Assembly: GCA_949317995.1 (NCBI GenBank)
Contig: OX439046.1
Span: 77,602,934 to 77,666,933, forward strand
Length of the DNA: 64,000 nt
Direction: 5' to 3'
Source: Acholoe squamosa
Taxonomy: Eukaryota > Annelida > Polychaeta > Phyllodocida > Polynoidae
Shown: piece after piece, positions 1 through 11,813 of the stretch
Layout of the letters: each line of letters opens with the position of its first letter
How positions within the stretch are numbered: the first letter of the stretch is position 1
Made by a program: the position numbers and the translations under genes
The notes under the pieces: generated by a model
The model's input: only the letters and a program-made list of their open reading frames with translations
Databases searched by the model: none
What the model was told of the DNA's origin: nothing

Positions 1-2481
1 CAGAGCTTCAATGCTCACCGGAGGAAGGCAGAAAGAACGCCCATTGACTTTGGCAACAACAGAGATGAAGACTACAACCTAAAGTTCTCAATGGATGAGC
101 TGAAGACAGCCCTGGGGAGCAGTAACAACAGTTGCCCAGGTCCAGACAACATCCCTTATGAGTTCCTACGACAGCTACCAGAACCCTCGAAACAGTGTTT
201 GCTTGGTATCATGAATAACATTTGGGAAACAGGTACCTTTCCGCCACACTGGCGAGAGGCCATAGTGCTTCCATTCCCAAAACCAAGCAAAGACTTGTCA
301 AACCCAAAGAACTATAGACCCATAGCTCTAACGAGCTGCATCTGCAAAACCCTCGAAAGAATGGTAAACACCAGACTGGTCTGGTACCTAGAAAAGAAAA
401 AGATCCTTAAGACAGAGCAATGTGGCTTCAGAAAGGGTCGCTCGACACAGGATGCCCTAACTACCCTCGAGACCTATGTACGAGATGCCTTTATAAATAA
501 GGAGCAAGTGGTAGCAGTCTTCTTTGATCTGGAGAAGGCGTATGATACCACCTGGCAATATGGTATCCTTAAGGACCTCAAAGATGCAGACCTGAAAGGT
601 CGGCTCCCTCATTTCATCAACCAATACCTATCAAACCGTTGCTTCAGGATCAGAGTAAACAACATCCACTCTGATGTCTTCAATCAGGAGTCTGGAGTTC
701 CACAGGGAGGCATTCTCTCAGTGACCCTATTTCTATTGAAGATCAACAACATCGTCTCTAAACTGGAACTGAAGCCAGAGATAGGCCGAACATTATATGT
801 TGATGATTTCTTCATGTGTTTCCGTGGCAAGAGCCTGAGAACCATTGAACGACACCTCCAACTTGCCATAGATGAAACAGTGAAGTGGGCAGACCAAAAT
901 GGCTTCCGATTTTCTCTAGACAAGACATCAGTTATGCACTTCCACTACCGCACTACAACAGACAGACAACCAAATATTGAAATCAACAAGAAACGTATTT
1001 CTGTAGTGGAAAATACCAAATTCCTTGGGCTAGTCATAGATCGCAAACTTATCTTTGATAAACATATTAAGTACCTCAAGGATAAATGTAACAAAGCTTT
1101 CAACCTACTGAAAGTAGTGGCACATCCATGCTGGGGTGGAGACCAGGACACACTCCTCAAACTATATAGAGCACTGGTCCAGTCTCAACTGGACTATGGT
1201 CTGTGTATTTATGGATCAACCTGGGCGACATACCTAGCAATGGCAGAGCGGATCCAGAGCCATGGACTCCGCATTTGTTTGGGAGCATTCAGAACATCCA
1301 GAATTAAGAGTTTGCAAGTCGCTGCTAGAGAACTACCCTTAGCCCTTAGACGAGAGAAACTCTCCCTTGATTATGCTATCCGGATTGCCACAAATCTTAA
1401 CAACCCAGCCGCAGCATTGTTGACAAACCCCAAGCACAAGGCAAAATATGAAGCAAAGAAGAACCAATACATTGCACCCCTTCGGGTGAGGGTATCCCAC
1501 CTATTAGAAGAAGCGGGAATGTCTCTGGATAATGTACTTAATGTAGAGTACCCGGAAAAGCCCCAATGGACATATCACAAACCAGAGGTCAGAATGGACC
1601 TTACCGCGCTTAAGAAAGGGGTAACATCTAGCACCACATATCAAGCAGCATTCAATGAACTGCGTGACAGTTACAGAGATCACGTACCAATCTACACCGA
1701 CGGATCACATATGGCAGACAAAACAGCATCTGCAGCCGTTCTAGGACCTCATGCCTTCAAAGAACGCCTGCCAGACGAAGCCTCCATCTACACAGCAGAG
1801 CTACATGCATTATACCTAGCACAAGATCACATTGAGACATCAGAAGGCAACAACTACCTGATTGTATCTGACTCCAAATCATCACTGTCAGCAATGCAGC
1901 ATAGCAAGTGGACACACCCTCTCGTGAAAAGAGTGTTGGAACGACACAATAGTCTTGCTCTAGCTGGAAAGAAGATAACGTATGCTTGGGTACCAGGCCA
2001 TGAAGGAATCCATGGCAATGACCTAGCAGACGTTGCTGCCAAGGATGCAACAAATCAAGTTCCAATAGATATGCCTCTACCATCAGAGGACCTCAAACGG
2101 AAAATCAGGAAATACATCCAACAAAAGTGGCAAGAGTTATGGGACGCTGAAAGACATAATAAACTTTACAAAATACAGCCCAAGATAGGCACAACCAAGA
2201 AAGCCAAATGCAAGAGCAGAAGAGAAGAAATTGTCATGAACAGACTAAGAATAGGCCACACCAGACTAACGCATTCACACCTCATGAAGAGAGAACCCAG
2301 ACCGCTTTGCAACAGGTGTCAAAAACACCTGACGGTGGAACATTTCCTTGTGGAATGTAGCCAGTGCCCCATGAGGGCACAATACCATCAATGTACAACA
2401 CTGAAAGAGTTATTTGATACCTGCAGACCGGATACAATACTTGCATATGTCAAGAACCTGGGATACTACAGTCAAATTTAA
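1..2481 (+). CDS. Non-LTR retrotransposon ORF2, 5'-truncated by window edge (reverse transcriptase + RNase H)
   Basis: The frame is open from base 1 to a TAA at 2481, so the start lies outside the window; the first ATG is at 91. Counting residues from that Met: RT fingers and palm lie at about 35-300. Motif A is FFDLEKAYD (first Asp at 146), the motif B region reads SGVPQGGILS, and the catalytic YVDD is at 236-239. An RNase H domain follows at about 530-670, with YTDGS (Asp537), the Glu of YTAELHAL, the Asp of VSDSKSSL and the Asp of GNDLAD, i.e. a complete D-E-D-D set. The C-terminus carries a zinc-knuckle-like C-x2-C...H...C segment (LCNRCQKHLTVEHFLVEC). RT plus RNase H without an integrase fits the I/Jockey-type non-LTR groups; the exact clade is not assigned. 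The endonuclease domain would lie upstream, outside the window. No internal stop or frameshift was seen, so the copy looks young. Confidence 0.95.
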   Translation, partial: QSFNAHRRKAERTPIDFGNNRDEDYNLKFSMDELKTALGSSNNSCPGPDNIPYEFLRQLPEPSKQCLLGIMNNIWETGTFPPHWREAIVLPFPKPSKDLSNPKNYRPIALTSCICKTLERMVNTRLVWYLEKKKILKTEQCGFRKGRSTQDALTTLETYVRDAFINKEQVVAVFFDLEKAYDTTWQYGILKDLKDADLKGRLPHFINQYLSNRCFRIRVNNIHSDVFNQESGVPQGGILSVTLFLLKINNIVSKLELKPEIGRTLYVDDFFMCFRGKSLRTIERHLQLAIDETVKWADQNGFRFSLDKTSVMHFHYRTTTDRQPNIEINKKRISVVENTKFLGLVIDRKLIFDKHIKYLKDKCNKAFNLLKVVAHPCWGGDQDTLLKLYRALVQSQLDYGLCIYGSTWATYLAMAERIQSHGLRICLGAFRTSRIKSLQVAARELPLALRREKLSLDYAIRIATNLNNPAAALLTNPKHKAKYEAKKNQYIAPLRVRVSHLLEEAGMSLDNVLNVEYPEKPQWTYHKPEVRMDLTALKKGVTSSTTYQAAFNELRDSYRDHVPIYTDGSHMADKTASAAVLGPHAFKERLPDEASIYTAELHALYLAQDHIETSEGNNYLIVSDSKSSLSAMQHSKWTHPLVKRVLERHNSLALAGKKITYAWVPGHEGIHGNDLADVAAKDATNQVPIDMPLPSEDLKRKIRKYIQQKWQELWDAERHNKLYKIQPKIGTTKKAKCKSRREEIVMNRLRIGHTRLTHSHLMKREPRPLCNRCQKHLTVEHFLVECSQCPMRAQYHQCTTLKELFDTCRPDTILAYVKNLGYYSQI

Positions 2482-2573
2482 ACAGTAGAAACTTTCTTCC
2501 ATAAAACCTTTAGGCACAAATAGCCATCACCAGTAGCTGACGTGCCATAAAACACTAACTAACTAACTAACAG
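1..2573 (+). mobile_element. Non-LTR (LINE) element, 3' portion with (CTAA)n tail
   Basis: The RT/RNase H frame is followed by a short 3' UTR of about 70 nt and then a simple tail, cactaactaactaactaac, at about 2554-2573. A short tandem-repeat tail rather than poly(A) is seen in several I-like non-LTR groups. The 5' part and the left target-site duplication are outside the window. If the SLCO gene's earlier exons lie further upstream, this element sits in one of its introns. Confidence 0.85.
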
Positions 2574-4148
2574 AGGCAAAGTCATAGAATCACCGTGTGC
2601 ACCTCTATTTGTTATCTATGGCGTTTATACCATGGTTTCAACCATTAAATTAATTATTTTACCTTATAAAGCCATGAAATGCACTGATTTTCGTTGCCAG
2701 TTGAAGACAGAGCTCCGAATCAAAACAAGGCGTCTTCCTCAGCGAGCGGACCAGACACAAAATATTACGTCAATGTGTGTCCGAGGGGCATTTTCATAGT
2801 AGAACCACTGGCAATCAGTGCGCGCAATGGCCAGAATACCCTTAGAGCATATGCCAACGTGACAACTTGTGTCTTGCCGCGGTAAACAATTCTTCCGCAA
2901 CGCAGTCAACATGACGGCGAAACTTCCGCTCGATTCGATTTTTCTATCATCAATCATGTTACATATACATGTCAAATCATGGCAAATTAAAGGTAGGTGA
3001 TAGAATATAATGTCTAGATTCATCCTCTATACACATTAAGCTCCTACTGCTATAGTATTTTTTTATATCGAATTAAATTCTTTGATGTCAACTTGCTGTT
3101 ATGTCGTCTCAATCCAAGTGTCAACATGGGTTCATTTAGCGCATGCTATTCGAACTTCAATATCCGCTCCAGGCACCGTAAATTCATTCAAGAACGTGAT
3201 AACCATGGTATGATTAAGGAATGACACCTCAGTATGTATTGGGGATATAGGATAAATATACAATTTGTTACATAAAGCAATGTAGAATTGTGGAAACCCT
3301 TTGATATTCAATATGCTGCACAATGCCCATTGAGCAATAATTGTGAGAATATGGCATTCTTCCACATATATTATGGCAGATTGGAATATGATACAGTAGA
3401 AAGTAAGACAATACACCACATGGATGGACAGCCTGGGGTTACACGATACGGAATCCTATAGACCCTCTTCCCTACAACTTCATGGGGCTCCTGATGGTAT
3501 CATGACAAACCTTACAGCTGCCACCCACATTGTACATGTAGGAGGTTAGGTAGCAATTCTGTGCTCGGTCAAGGCACTCAGTCGAGGCACTCATGGTGCC
3601 CCCAATATGTAAAAAATTATTCCAGAGTCACTCAGGTTTTATTGGCCTCAATAGGCAAGAAAATGAGAAAAATTGAAATTAACAAGGAATTCTGCTGAAA
3701 ATTAGAGGTGGAAAGAATAATGATGGTATTCCAGCTTTGAAGTGGTAGATTTCCAATATATTCACTTAGAAAAGAATATCAGTTGAGGATAACGTACATA
3801 TAGAGAGCAAAGGTCTGATGGCATCTTCTGAGGAAAACCCTTACAAGATGCCTCTGATGCCTCCTTGTACATAGACCTACATCTGTATGACCTGGTGTAC
3901 CCTGTACATAATGGCTGTACTACACGTGTAGCAGGGATTATGACCCGGGACTGAGGTGCATAATGCTGCAGGGTGGGATATATGAGGATGGCAGCTACAA
4001 GTGATAGTCGTTATGATATATCATACCAGGCAGCATATACTTATATGGGGAAGTAAAACAGGCATTGGCACCACAGTATTGCTTACAAGGCACTAATGCT
4101 TACAAATCCTTACCATAAGCTACTATATAACTGCTAAGCAAGGCTCAC
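2574..4148. other. No gene recognised
   Basis: AT-rich sequence between the LINE and the 25-bp array. I found no recognisable exon, RNA gene or transposon. The short open frames here show no family motif. It is probably intronic or upstream sequence of the SLCO gene. Confidence 0.5.
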
Positions 4149-5815
4149 CAAATTGCTAACCAGTGGTTACCACTGTATTATTAACCGGTGGTTACCATGG
4201 TATTGTTAACCTGTGGTTACTATGGTATTATTAACAGTGGTTACCATGGTATTTTTAACCTGTGGTTACCATGGTATTGTTAACCTGTGGTTAATATGGT
4301 ATTGTTAACAGTGGTTACCATGGTATTTTTAACCTGTGGTTACCATGGTATTGTTAACCAGTGGTTACCATGGTATTGTTAACCAGTGGTTACCATGGTA
4401 TTGTTAACCTGTGGTTACCATGGTATTGCTAACCAGTGGTTACCATGGTATTGTTAACCAGTGGTTACCATGGTATTGCTAACCAGTGGTTACCATGGTA
4501 TTGTTAACCTGTGGTTACCATGGTATTGTTAACCTGTGGTTACCACGGTATTGCTAACCAGTGGTTACCATGGTATTGCTAACCTATGGTTACCATGGTA
4601 TTGTTAACCTGTGGTTACCATGGTATTGCTAACCTGTGGATACCATGGTATTGCTAACCAGTGGTTACCATGGTATTGCTAACCTGTGGTTACCACAGTA
4701 TTGTTAACCTGTGGTTACCATGGTATTGCTAACCAGTGGTTACCATGGTATTGTTAACCTGTGGTTACCATGGTATTGCTAACCAGTGGTTACCATGGTA
4801 TTGCTAACCAGTGGTTACCATGGTATTGTTAACCTGTGGTTACCATGGTATTGTTAACCAGTGGTTACCATGGTATTGCTAACCTGTGGTTACCATGGTA
4901 ATGCTAACCAGTGGTTACCATGGTATTGTTAACCTGTGGTTACCATGGTATTGCTAACCAGTGGTTACCATGGTATTGCTAACTAGTGGTTACCATGGTA
5001 TTGCTAACCTGTGGTTGCCATGGTATTGCTAACCAGTGGTTACCATGGTATTGTTAACCTGTGGTTACCACGGTATTGCTAACCTGTGGATACCATGGTA
5101 TTGTTAACCAGTGGTTACCATGGTATTGCTACCCAGAGGTTACCAAGGTATTGTTAACCAGTGGTTACCATGGTATTGTTAACCTGTGGTTACCACGGTA
5201 TTGTTAACCTGTGGTTACTATGGTATTGTTAACCTGTGGTTACCACGGTATTGCTAACCAGAGGTTACCAAGGTATTGCTAACCAGTGGTTACCATGGTA
5301 TTGTTAACCTGTGGTTACCACGGTATTGTTAACCTGTGGTTACTATGGTATTGTTAACAGTGGTTACCATGGTATTGTTAACCAGTGGTTACCATGGTAT
5401 TGCTACCCAGAGGTTACCATGGTATTGTTAACCAGTGGTTACCATGGTATTGTTAACCAGTGGTTACCATGGTATTGTTAACCTATGGTTACCATGGTAT
5501 TGTTAACCTATGGTTACCATGGTATTGTTAACCAGTGGTTACCATGGTATTTTTAACCTGTGGTTACCATGGTATTGTTAACCTGTGGTTACCATGGTAT
5601 TGCTAACCTATGGTTACCATGGTATTGTTAACCTGTGGTTACCATGGTATTGCTAACCAGTGGTTACCATGGTATTGCTACCCAGAGGTTACCAAGGTAT
5701 TGTTAACCAGTGGTTACCATGGTATTGCTACCCAGAGGTTACCAAGGTATTGTTAATCAGTGGTTACCATGGTATTTTTAACCTGTGGTTACCATGTTGG
5801 TGCTAAACAGGGGTT
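4149..5815. repeat. 25-bp minisatellite, about 65 copies (core GGTTACCATGGTATTG)
   Basis: Tandem copies of a 25-bp unit, alternating between GTTAACCAGTGG and GTTAACCTGTGG joints around the core GGTTACCATGGTATTG. The unit is internally dyad-like (TACCATGGTA and GTTAAC are palindromes). Variants (ATTTTTAACC, TTGCTACCCAGAGG) are interspersed, and a few 24-bp units lack one base. It lies upstream of the SLCO Kazal exon. Confidence 0.95.
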
Positions 5816-6358
5816 TTATTCTTCTACAGCATACTTTCTGCATCTAACCAGTTCTGTGTAGAATTCATGGTGGAGGTAAAATAGAGCTAGATATGGGTAA
5901 TCAATACAAGGCTAACAGTGGTAATGCGGTGCTCGTCGTGAGTAAATAAAGGCGCAGTCTGCTCCTAGTCTGCTGCCAGCTTACTCAGCGCCCTGTGCCT
6001 ATAGTGTCAGACACTGTTTGAACTGTGACTTTGATACGTATGATACCATACTTGGTCACTGCGCGAAGTATAGTGACGCGCTGGTTTGAAGAACATTTGA
6101 GGCTGCTAAATAGTTCAAATTTGTTCAGAACAACAGAACATTGTCATGTTGTAATTATGATTGGTTAGCAAACACTTGTGCAAACACAGAGTTTTGACAT
6201 GATTTGAAACAGTTAATGGATAATGCTTCTGATTTTGGTGTATTTATCCCTATACCCACCATCTGGTCTTTCCATATTGTCTAATAGACATGCTAGATAA
6301 AAACTCCTTTTTATGACTCAATAATAAGGACGCTTTCTTTTGTATTTCTATTTCCCAG
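5816..6358 (+). other. Probable SLCO intron sequence
   Basis: Unique AT-rich sequence ending in a good 3' splice site (tctatttcccag at 6347-6358). No exon recognised inside it. Confidence 0.55.
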
Positions 6359-6554
6359 GTCTAACGATGTAGTGGAGGTGATCCAGGTACATTACAAAGA
6401 AAACTTAACATCAGCGTGTAACAACCAGTGTGCGTGTAGTCAGGCTGGGTACCAGCCGGTGTGTGGACATGACCATAAGACATACTTCAGTCCCTGCCAT
6501 GCGGGGTGTACCAACCTACATGTCTACACCACACCAGAGGGCATGACTGTCAGG
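6359..6554 (+). CDS. SLCO exon: Kazal-like extracellular loop
   Basis: The acceptor is tttcccag|G, and the first base completes a codon (phase 2 entry). The exon ends GTCAGG|GTAAGG in phase 0. It encodes VVEVIQVHYKENLTSACNNQ and then the Cys-rich Kazal-like core with PVCG and SPCHAGC. One N-glycosylation sequon (NLT) precedes the first Cys. Confidence 0.9.
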
Positions 6555-6753
6555 GTAAGGATTAACAGATTTACTTGGAGATTTTTTCTTTGCATTTGCA
6601 TCAATTCTTCTAGATAAAAAAGAAAAAAAAATATAAAAGTGATCCTCTATTTTGGGTGTAAGCGGGACTAGATCTGGTTCTGGTTACATACACTGTTAAG
6701 TTCTAGACTCCTATTGCCCAGTTGTGTTTTTATTATAGTTTAAAAAAAAACAG

Positions 6754-6810
<57 letters not shown>

Positions 6811-6925
6811 ATCCATCCTTAATTTTTATAATGCATACAAGTTTATCAATTCGTATTGTGTATCTCAAACCACAAGGCATTTGCATCTATCTCCATGTTA
6901 CACTACATATATCTCCATGATACAC

Positions 6926-6957
<32 letters not shown>

Positions 6958-9746
6958 TGTTACACTGCATATATCTCCATGTTACACTACATATATCTCC
7001 ATGTTACACTACATCTATCTCCATGTTACACTACATATATCTCCATGATACACTATATATATATCTCCATGTTACACTGCATATATCTCCATGTTACACT
7101 ACGTCTATCTCTATGTTACACTACGTCTATCTCCATGTTACACTGCATATATCTCCATGTTACACTACATCTATGTCCATGTTACATTACATCTATCTCC
7201 ATGTTACACTACGTCTATCTCCATGTTACACTGCATATATCTCCATGTTACACTACATATATCTCCATGTTACACTACATCCATCTCCATGTTACACTAC
7301 ACTTATCTCCATGTTACACTACATCTATCTCCATGTTACACTATGTCTATCTCCATGTTACACTGCATATATCTCCATGTTACACTATATCTCCATGTTA
7401 CACTACATTTATCTCCATGTTACACTACGTCTATCTTCATGTTACACTGCATATATCTCCATGTTACACTGCACTTATCTCCATGTTACACTACATCTCT
7501 CTCCATGTTACACTGCATATATCTCCATGTTACACTACATCTATCTCCATGTTACACTGCATCTATCTCCCTGTTACACTACATATATCTCCATGTTACA
7601 CTGCATATATCTCCATGTTACACTGCACTTATCTCCATGTTAAACTACGTCTATCTCCATGTTACACTACATCTACATGTTACACTACATATATCTCCAT
7701 GTTTCACTGCATATATCTCCATGTTACACTACGTCTATCTCCATGTTACACTACATCTATCTCCATGTTACACTACATCTATCTCCATGTTACACTACAT
7801 ATATCTCCATGTTACACTACATCTATCTCCATGTTACACTACATATATCTCCATGATACACTATATATATATCTCCATGTTACACTACATCTATCTCCAT
7901 GTTACACTGCATCTATCTCCATGTTACACTACATATATCTCCATGTTACACTACATCTATCTCCATGTTACACTGCATCTATCTCCCTGTTACACTACAT
8001 CTATCTCCATGTTACAGTACACTTATCTCCATGTTACACTACATCTATCTCCATGTTACACTGTATATATCTCCATGTTACACTACGTCTATGTCCATGT
8101 TACACTGCATATATCTCCATGTTACACTGCATATATCTCCATGTTACACTACATCTATCTCTATGTTACACTACGTCTATCTCCATGTTACACTACACAT
8201 ATCTCCATGTTACACTATATCTATCTCTATGTTACACTACATCTATCTCCATGTTACACTACATCTATCTCCATGTTACACTACATATATCTCCATGTTA
8301 CACTATATCTATCTCCATGTTACACTACATATATCTCCATGTTACACTACATCTATCTCCATGTTACACTACATATATCTCCATGTTACACTACATCTAT
8401 CTCCATGTTACACTAAGTCCATCTCCATGTTACACTACATTTATCTCCATATTACACTGCATATTTCTCAATGTTACACTACGTCTATGTCCATGTTACA
8501 CTGCATATATAGATGTAGTGTCCATGTTATACTACATATATCTCCATGTTACACTACATCTATCTCCATGTTACACTACATCTATCTCCATGTTATACTA
8601 CATCTATCTCCATGTTACACTGCATATATCTCCATGTTAAACTACATATATCTCCATGTTACACTACGTCTATCTCCATGTTACACTACATATATCTCCA
8701 TGTTACACTACATATATGTCCATGTTACACTACATATATCTCCATGTTACACTGCATATATCTCCATGTTACACTACATATATCTCCATGTTACACTACA
8801 TCCATCTCCATGTTACACTAAGTCTATCTCCATGTTACACTACATATATGACCAAATACTTCATTACAGAACTACTCAGCGTGTGCGTGTATCTACGAGG
8901 ACTTCATACACCAGGCGTCAGTGGCCAGTATGGGGCGGTGTGAGAAGGGGTGTTATAACCTCATCCCGCTACTCTCTATCCTCTTTCTCGTTGTGTTCAT
9001 AACCTGCCTCGGTCAGAATCCGTCTCTCCTCATCACACTCAGGTCTGTCGATGCAGGCTCACGCAGCTTTGCACTCGGCATGCAGAACGTCCTATGTAGG
9101 CTACTCGGTGAGTACCGATTTAATATATTTGTAAAAATGGTTTATAGAAATGCACATTTGAATTTTTTAGTTCACAATAGGGAATTAAAAGTATGAAATG
9201 AATTATTGTGGATAACATTTTCCCCAATATTCATGAGCACATTTATTGTCTCAGAAATCAAGCTTTCGTTTTTCATAATCATGATGATCTAGAGAAAGTA
9301 TATAGCCCTGTCCTAAATTTTATTAGACTTAGACATTTTTCCCAACATAATTATGATGTATTTTTTTCTTGTATTCCCCCACAGCCTTCATTCCAGCACC
9401 GATCTACTTTGGGCGTATCTTTGACTCTACATGTATGCTGTTTGCGGCCAGTTGTGACAACAGTGGGGCGTGTTTGGAGTACAACATTAAACGTCTCCCA
9501 TTTGTCTTATTTGGTGCCTGCCTTGTGCTGAAACTACTCACCTTTGTATTCCTACTCATGACGTACTTATCTGTGCGCTACTCATCAAGAAAGGCCTCGT
9601 ATGATGTAACTTTGGATGTAGAGCCAGGTGGCAGTAATAAACACACGATGGTAACAACGCCGGATACAGACGTGTCGATGGTGAGCTCAGTGTGTACCAC
9701 CAGTTATTCACAACAGACTATCACAGAAAACCAGCCCTGTATATAA
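6359..9746 (+). CDS. Solute carrier organic anion transporter (SLCO/OATP) family member, 3' part of gene (three coding exons)
   Basis: Exons 6359-6554, 8870-9107 and 9385-9746 join in frame with phases 0 and 1. The product is the C-terminal third of a 12-TM OATP. In order: a Kazal-like extracellular loop (CNNQCACSQAGYQPVCG, then TYFSPCHAGC); the continuation ACACIYEDF...MGRCEKGCYN; TM10 (LIPLLSILFLVVFITCLG) followed by QNPSLLITLRSV; the signature joining exons 2 and 3, RLLAFIPAPIYFGRIFDSTC; then TM12 (RLPFVLFGACLVLKLLTFVF) and a cytoplasmic tail. OATPs are sodium-independent plasma-membrane transporters of bile salts, steroid conjugates, eicosanoids and similar anions. The subtype and substrate cannot be told from this part. 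Exons for TM1-9 were not found and are presumably upstream of the window or unrecognised within 2574-6300. Confidence 0.92.
6756..6807. repeat. (TA)n microsatellite
   Basis: About 26 uninterrupted TA dinucleotides in the intron after the SLCO Kazal exon, just before the 22-bp array. Confidence 0.97.
6883..8850. repeat. 22-bp minisatellite, about 88 copies (core CTCCATGTTACACTAC)
   Basis: Tandem 22-bp units of the form ATATATCTCCATGTTACACT plus AC/GC, with a CATCTATCTCC variant. It fills almost the whole SLCO intron between 6554 and 8870. Because 22 is not a multiple of 3 and the unit has no stop, all three plus frames stay open for hundreds of codons. These frames are not genes. Confidence 0.97.
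8870..9107 (+). CDS. SLCO exon: end of Kazal loop, TM10 and TM11 start
   Basis: The acceptor is cttcattacag|AAC and the donor CTACTCG|GTGAGT (phase 0 in, phase 1 out). It begins NYSACACIYEDFIHQASVAS and ends FALGMQNVLCRLL. The 22-bp minisatellite stops only about 20 bp before this acceptor. Confidence 0.92.
9385..9746 (+). CDS. SLCO terminal coding exon: TM11-TM12 and C-tail
   Basis: The acceptor is attcccccacag|CC (phase 1) and the stop is TAA at 9744-9746. It encodes FIPAPIYFGRIFDSTCMLF, a Cys-containing loop (SCDNSGACLEYN), TM12, then about 60 residues of polar tail ending NQPCI. No AATAAA was found close downstream, so the end of the 3' UTR is not placed. Confidence 0.92.
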
Positions 9747-10571
9747 CACAATCAATGTATAGTGTCAGTTTGAATGCCTGCCGCGTGCGATTATTTTCCC
9801 CATCTTTGACTTGGGTAGATACCGAGGATGATCTGGAACCCATTGCTGCCAGTCGTCCTGGAGCAACTCTGACATCGACAACAGCGTCCAAGTACCACAC
9901 TCGTCCCATTTACTTAAGATGCTGTGTGTCAGTGGACAGAGGAACTGATAAGGAGACCAAATACACACAAGTTGTTTTGGTTGAATCAGGAATGTTGATG
10001 GTTTTATGAAGCAGAGAGAGGATAACTTTGGTTCTAGGTTGGCAGGTCCAGAGCACCACAACACACCAAGAGCTCCCCCCCTGGGTGTCTTGTATTACCC
10101 CTTATTAGGGTCTCTGGTATGTGGAACCATCCGTATTAAGAAGAATTCTGAGCCTGCGGACCCCGGTGGACTGTGGGTGTAAACGTCTTGAATTATAAGA
10201 GCGCATCTTGTGAATCTCATGACCAGAGGTGGCAAGAAAACCTCCCCAATCATATCACAAACTTTTCTTGTATTTGACGACGGGGTTATTCCCAACAAGT
10301 ATATACTCAACTAACCCTATTTAATGTAGGTTAGATCGGTACCCCGGTACATTGAGCATAATATTAACATAGACTTATACATATACACGCATGTACATAA
10401 GATAGGTATATATGCACTCATACATAATCAGTGCTCCTACTTAAAGAAGGCCTAATACCGTAGAGAGTATATACAGATTCCAACAAGGTGAATTGTGATG
10501 ACTATAAAGTATAGTTAGTGTAAAAGGTGTGACTGAAGATTTCAAATGAAGATATCTATGTGTATCATATT
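9747..10571 (+). other. SLCO 3' UTR / downstream sequence
   Basis: Follows the stop codon directly. No further exon or RNA gene recognised. Confidence 0.4.
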
Positions 10572-10675
10572 TGACGTAATTAGCGCACATACCCTGAGGA
10601 GCGCACACCCCCTCATTTTACCCATATCTTAAACTAGAAATAACTCCAATGTTTTTGAAGCCCAGTTAAACTGCA
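10572..10675 (+). repeat. Dispersed repeat R1, copy 1
   Basis: Contains GTAATTAGCGCACATACCCT, then a CCCATATCTTAAACTAG block and a GCCCAGTTAAA block. The same ordered blocks recur at 16001-16110 and, inverted, at 37971-38070. Its class is unknown. Confidence 0.65.
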
Positions 10676-10737
10676 CACTACTATACATATATTTTAATTA
10701 TATTTTAACTACACTTTGCGCTATTTATGTTCCATCA

Positions 10738-10853
10738 CTGCTGCATTCGTGCATCATGATATCCCCGTGGCATTAAAACACTCCTCAACTGTTGGTATGA
10801 TGCATGAATGCAGCAACAGCTATGTGTCGATGCGGCGTTAAGCTGACAAACAA
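10738..10853. mobile_element. Degenerate foldback copy of the ATGCAT MITE family
   Basis: Inverted arms GCTGCATTCGTGCATCAT (about 10740) and ATGATGCATGAATGCAGC (about 10797), one mismatch, about 40-bp loop. The words match the subterminal region of the TTAA-flanked family at 14120-14322, 12.6 kb, 37.8 kb and 38.6 kb. Confidence 0.6.
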
Positions 10854-11270
10854 AATCAAAATTTAAGTTGAAACAAGACTGCCACAGTGGAATAGGTAGG
10901 TATTCTTTTTGGCCAGTTCAAAAGTTACCCTCGGATACTCCTGGCATGAAGCTTCCAATCTGATAAAAAAAACAACCCAGTGCTCCTTTAAAAGGAAAGA
11001 TGTTTTCTGTTACTAAAACATCATTTTTTTTAAATTTCAATTAGAAACTGGGATTACCCCTGTAAAACATGTCAATGCACAGACCATCTCAAGACACAAA
11101 TTGAACTTTTCAGTCTGTGGAGAAAAGTTTCAGGACATATGTTTGGTAGTATGCATAGACTTAGAAATCCATCAGCAAGTGTGCACTTTTTGACGCATGT
11201 CGAAAAAGTTGAGTTAACCCGTTGAAGTATATTGTCCATGTTTTTGTTATGTACAACGGCATCAATGCAA

Positions 11271-11813
11271 ACCAGTTAATACGATATATGATGAAGACTG
11301 AACCAGTTAGCGTTAATACGATATATGATGAAGACTGAACCAGTTAGCGTTAATACGATACATGATGAAGACTGAACCAGTTAGCGTTAATACGATACAT
11401 GATGAAGACTGAACCAGTTAGCGTTAATACGATATATGATGAAGACTGAACCAGTTAGCGTTAATACGATACATGATGAAGACTGAACCAGTTAGTGTTA
11501 ATACGATATATGATGAAGACTGAACCAGTTAGCGTTAATACGATACATGATGAAGACTGAACCAGTTAGCGTTAATACGATATATGATGAAGACTGAACC
11601 AGTTAGTGTTAATACGATACATGATGAAGACTGAACCAGTTAGTGTTAATACGATACATGATGAACACTGAACCAGTTAGTGTTAATACGATACATGATG
11701 AACACTGAACCAGTTAGTGTTAATACGATATATGATGAAGACTGAACCAGTTAGCGTTAATACGATATATGATGAAGACTGAACCAGTTAGCGTTAATAC
11801 GATATATGATGAC
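11271..11813. repeat. 37-bp minisatellite, about 14.6 copies
   Basis: Tandem copies of GTTAATACGATATATGATGA followed by AGACTGAACCAGTTAGC. Variant sites are gatatat/gatacat, gaaga/gaaca and ttagc/ttagt. Confidence 0.97.

Noticed and set aside
2694-3023. Short frames at 2.7-3.0 kb as an upstream SLCO exon
   Set aside because: No OATP transmembrane or signature motif, and no matching splice phase to the 6359 exon.
4149-5815. Telomeric or subtelomeric repeat
   Set aside because: The unit is 25 bp without TTAGGG/TTAGG words and lies beside a normal gene.
6856-9002. Open frames of up to 594 codons on the plus strand
   Set aside because: They are the three frames of the 22-bp intronic minisatellite; the real exon at 8870 uses its own acceptor and frame.
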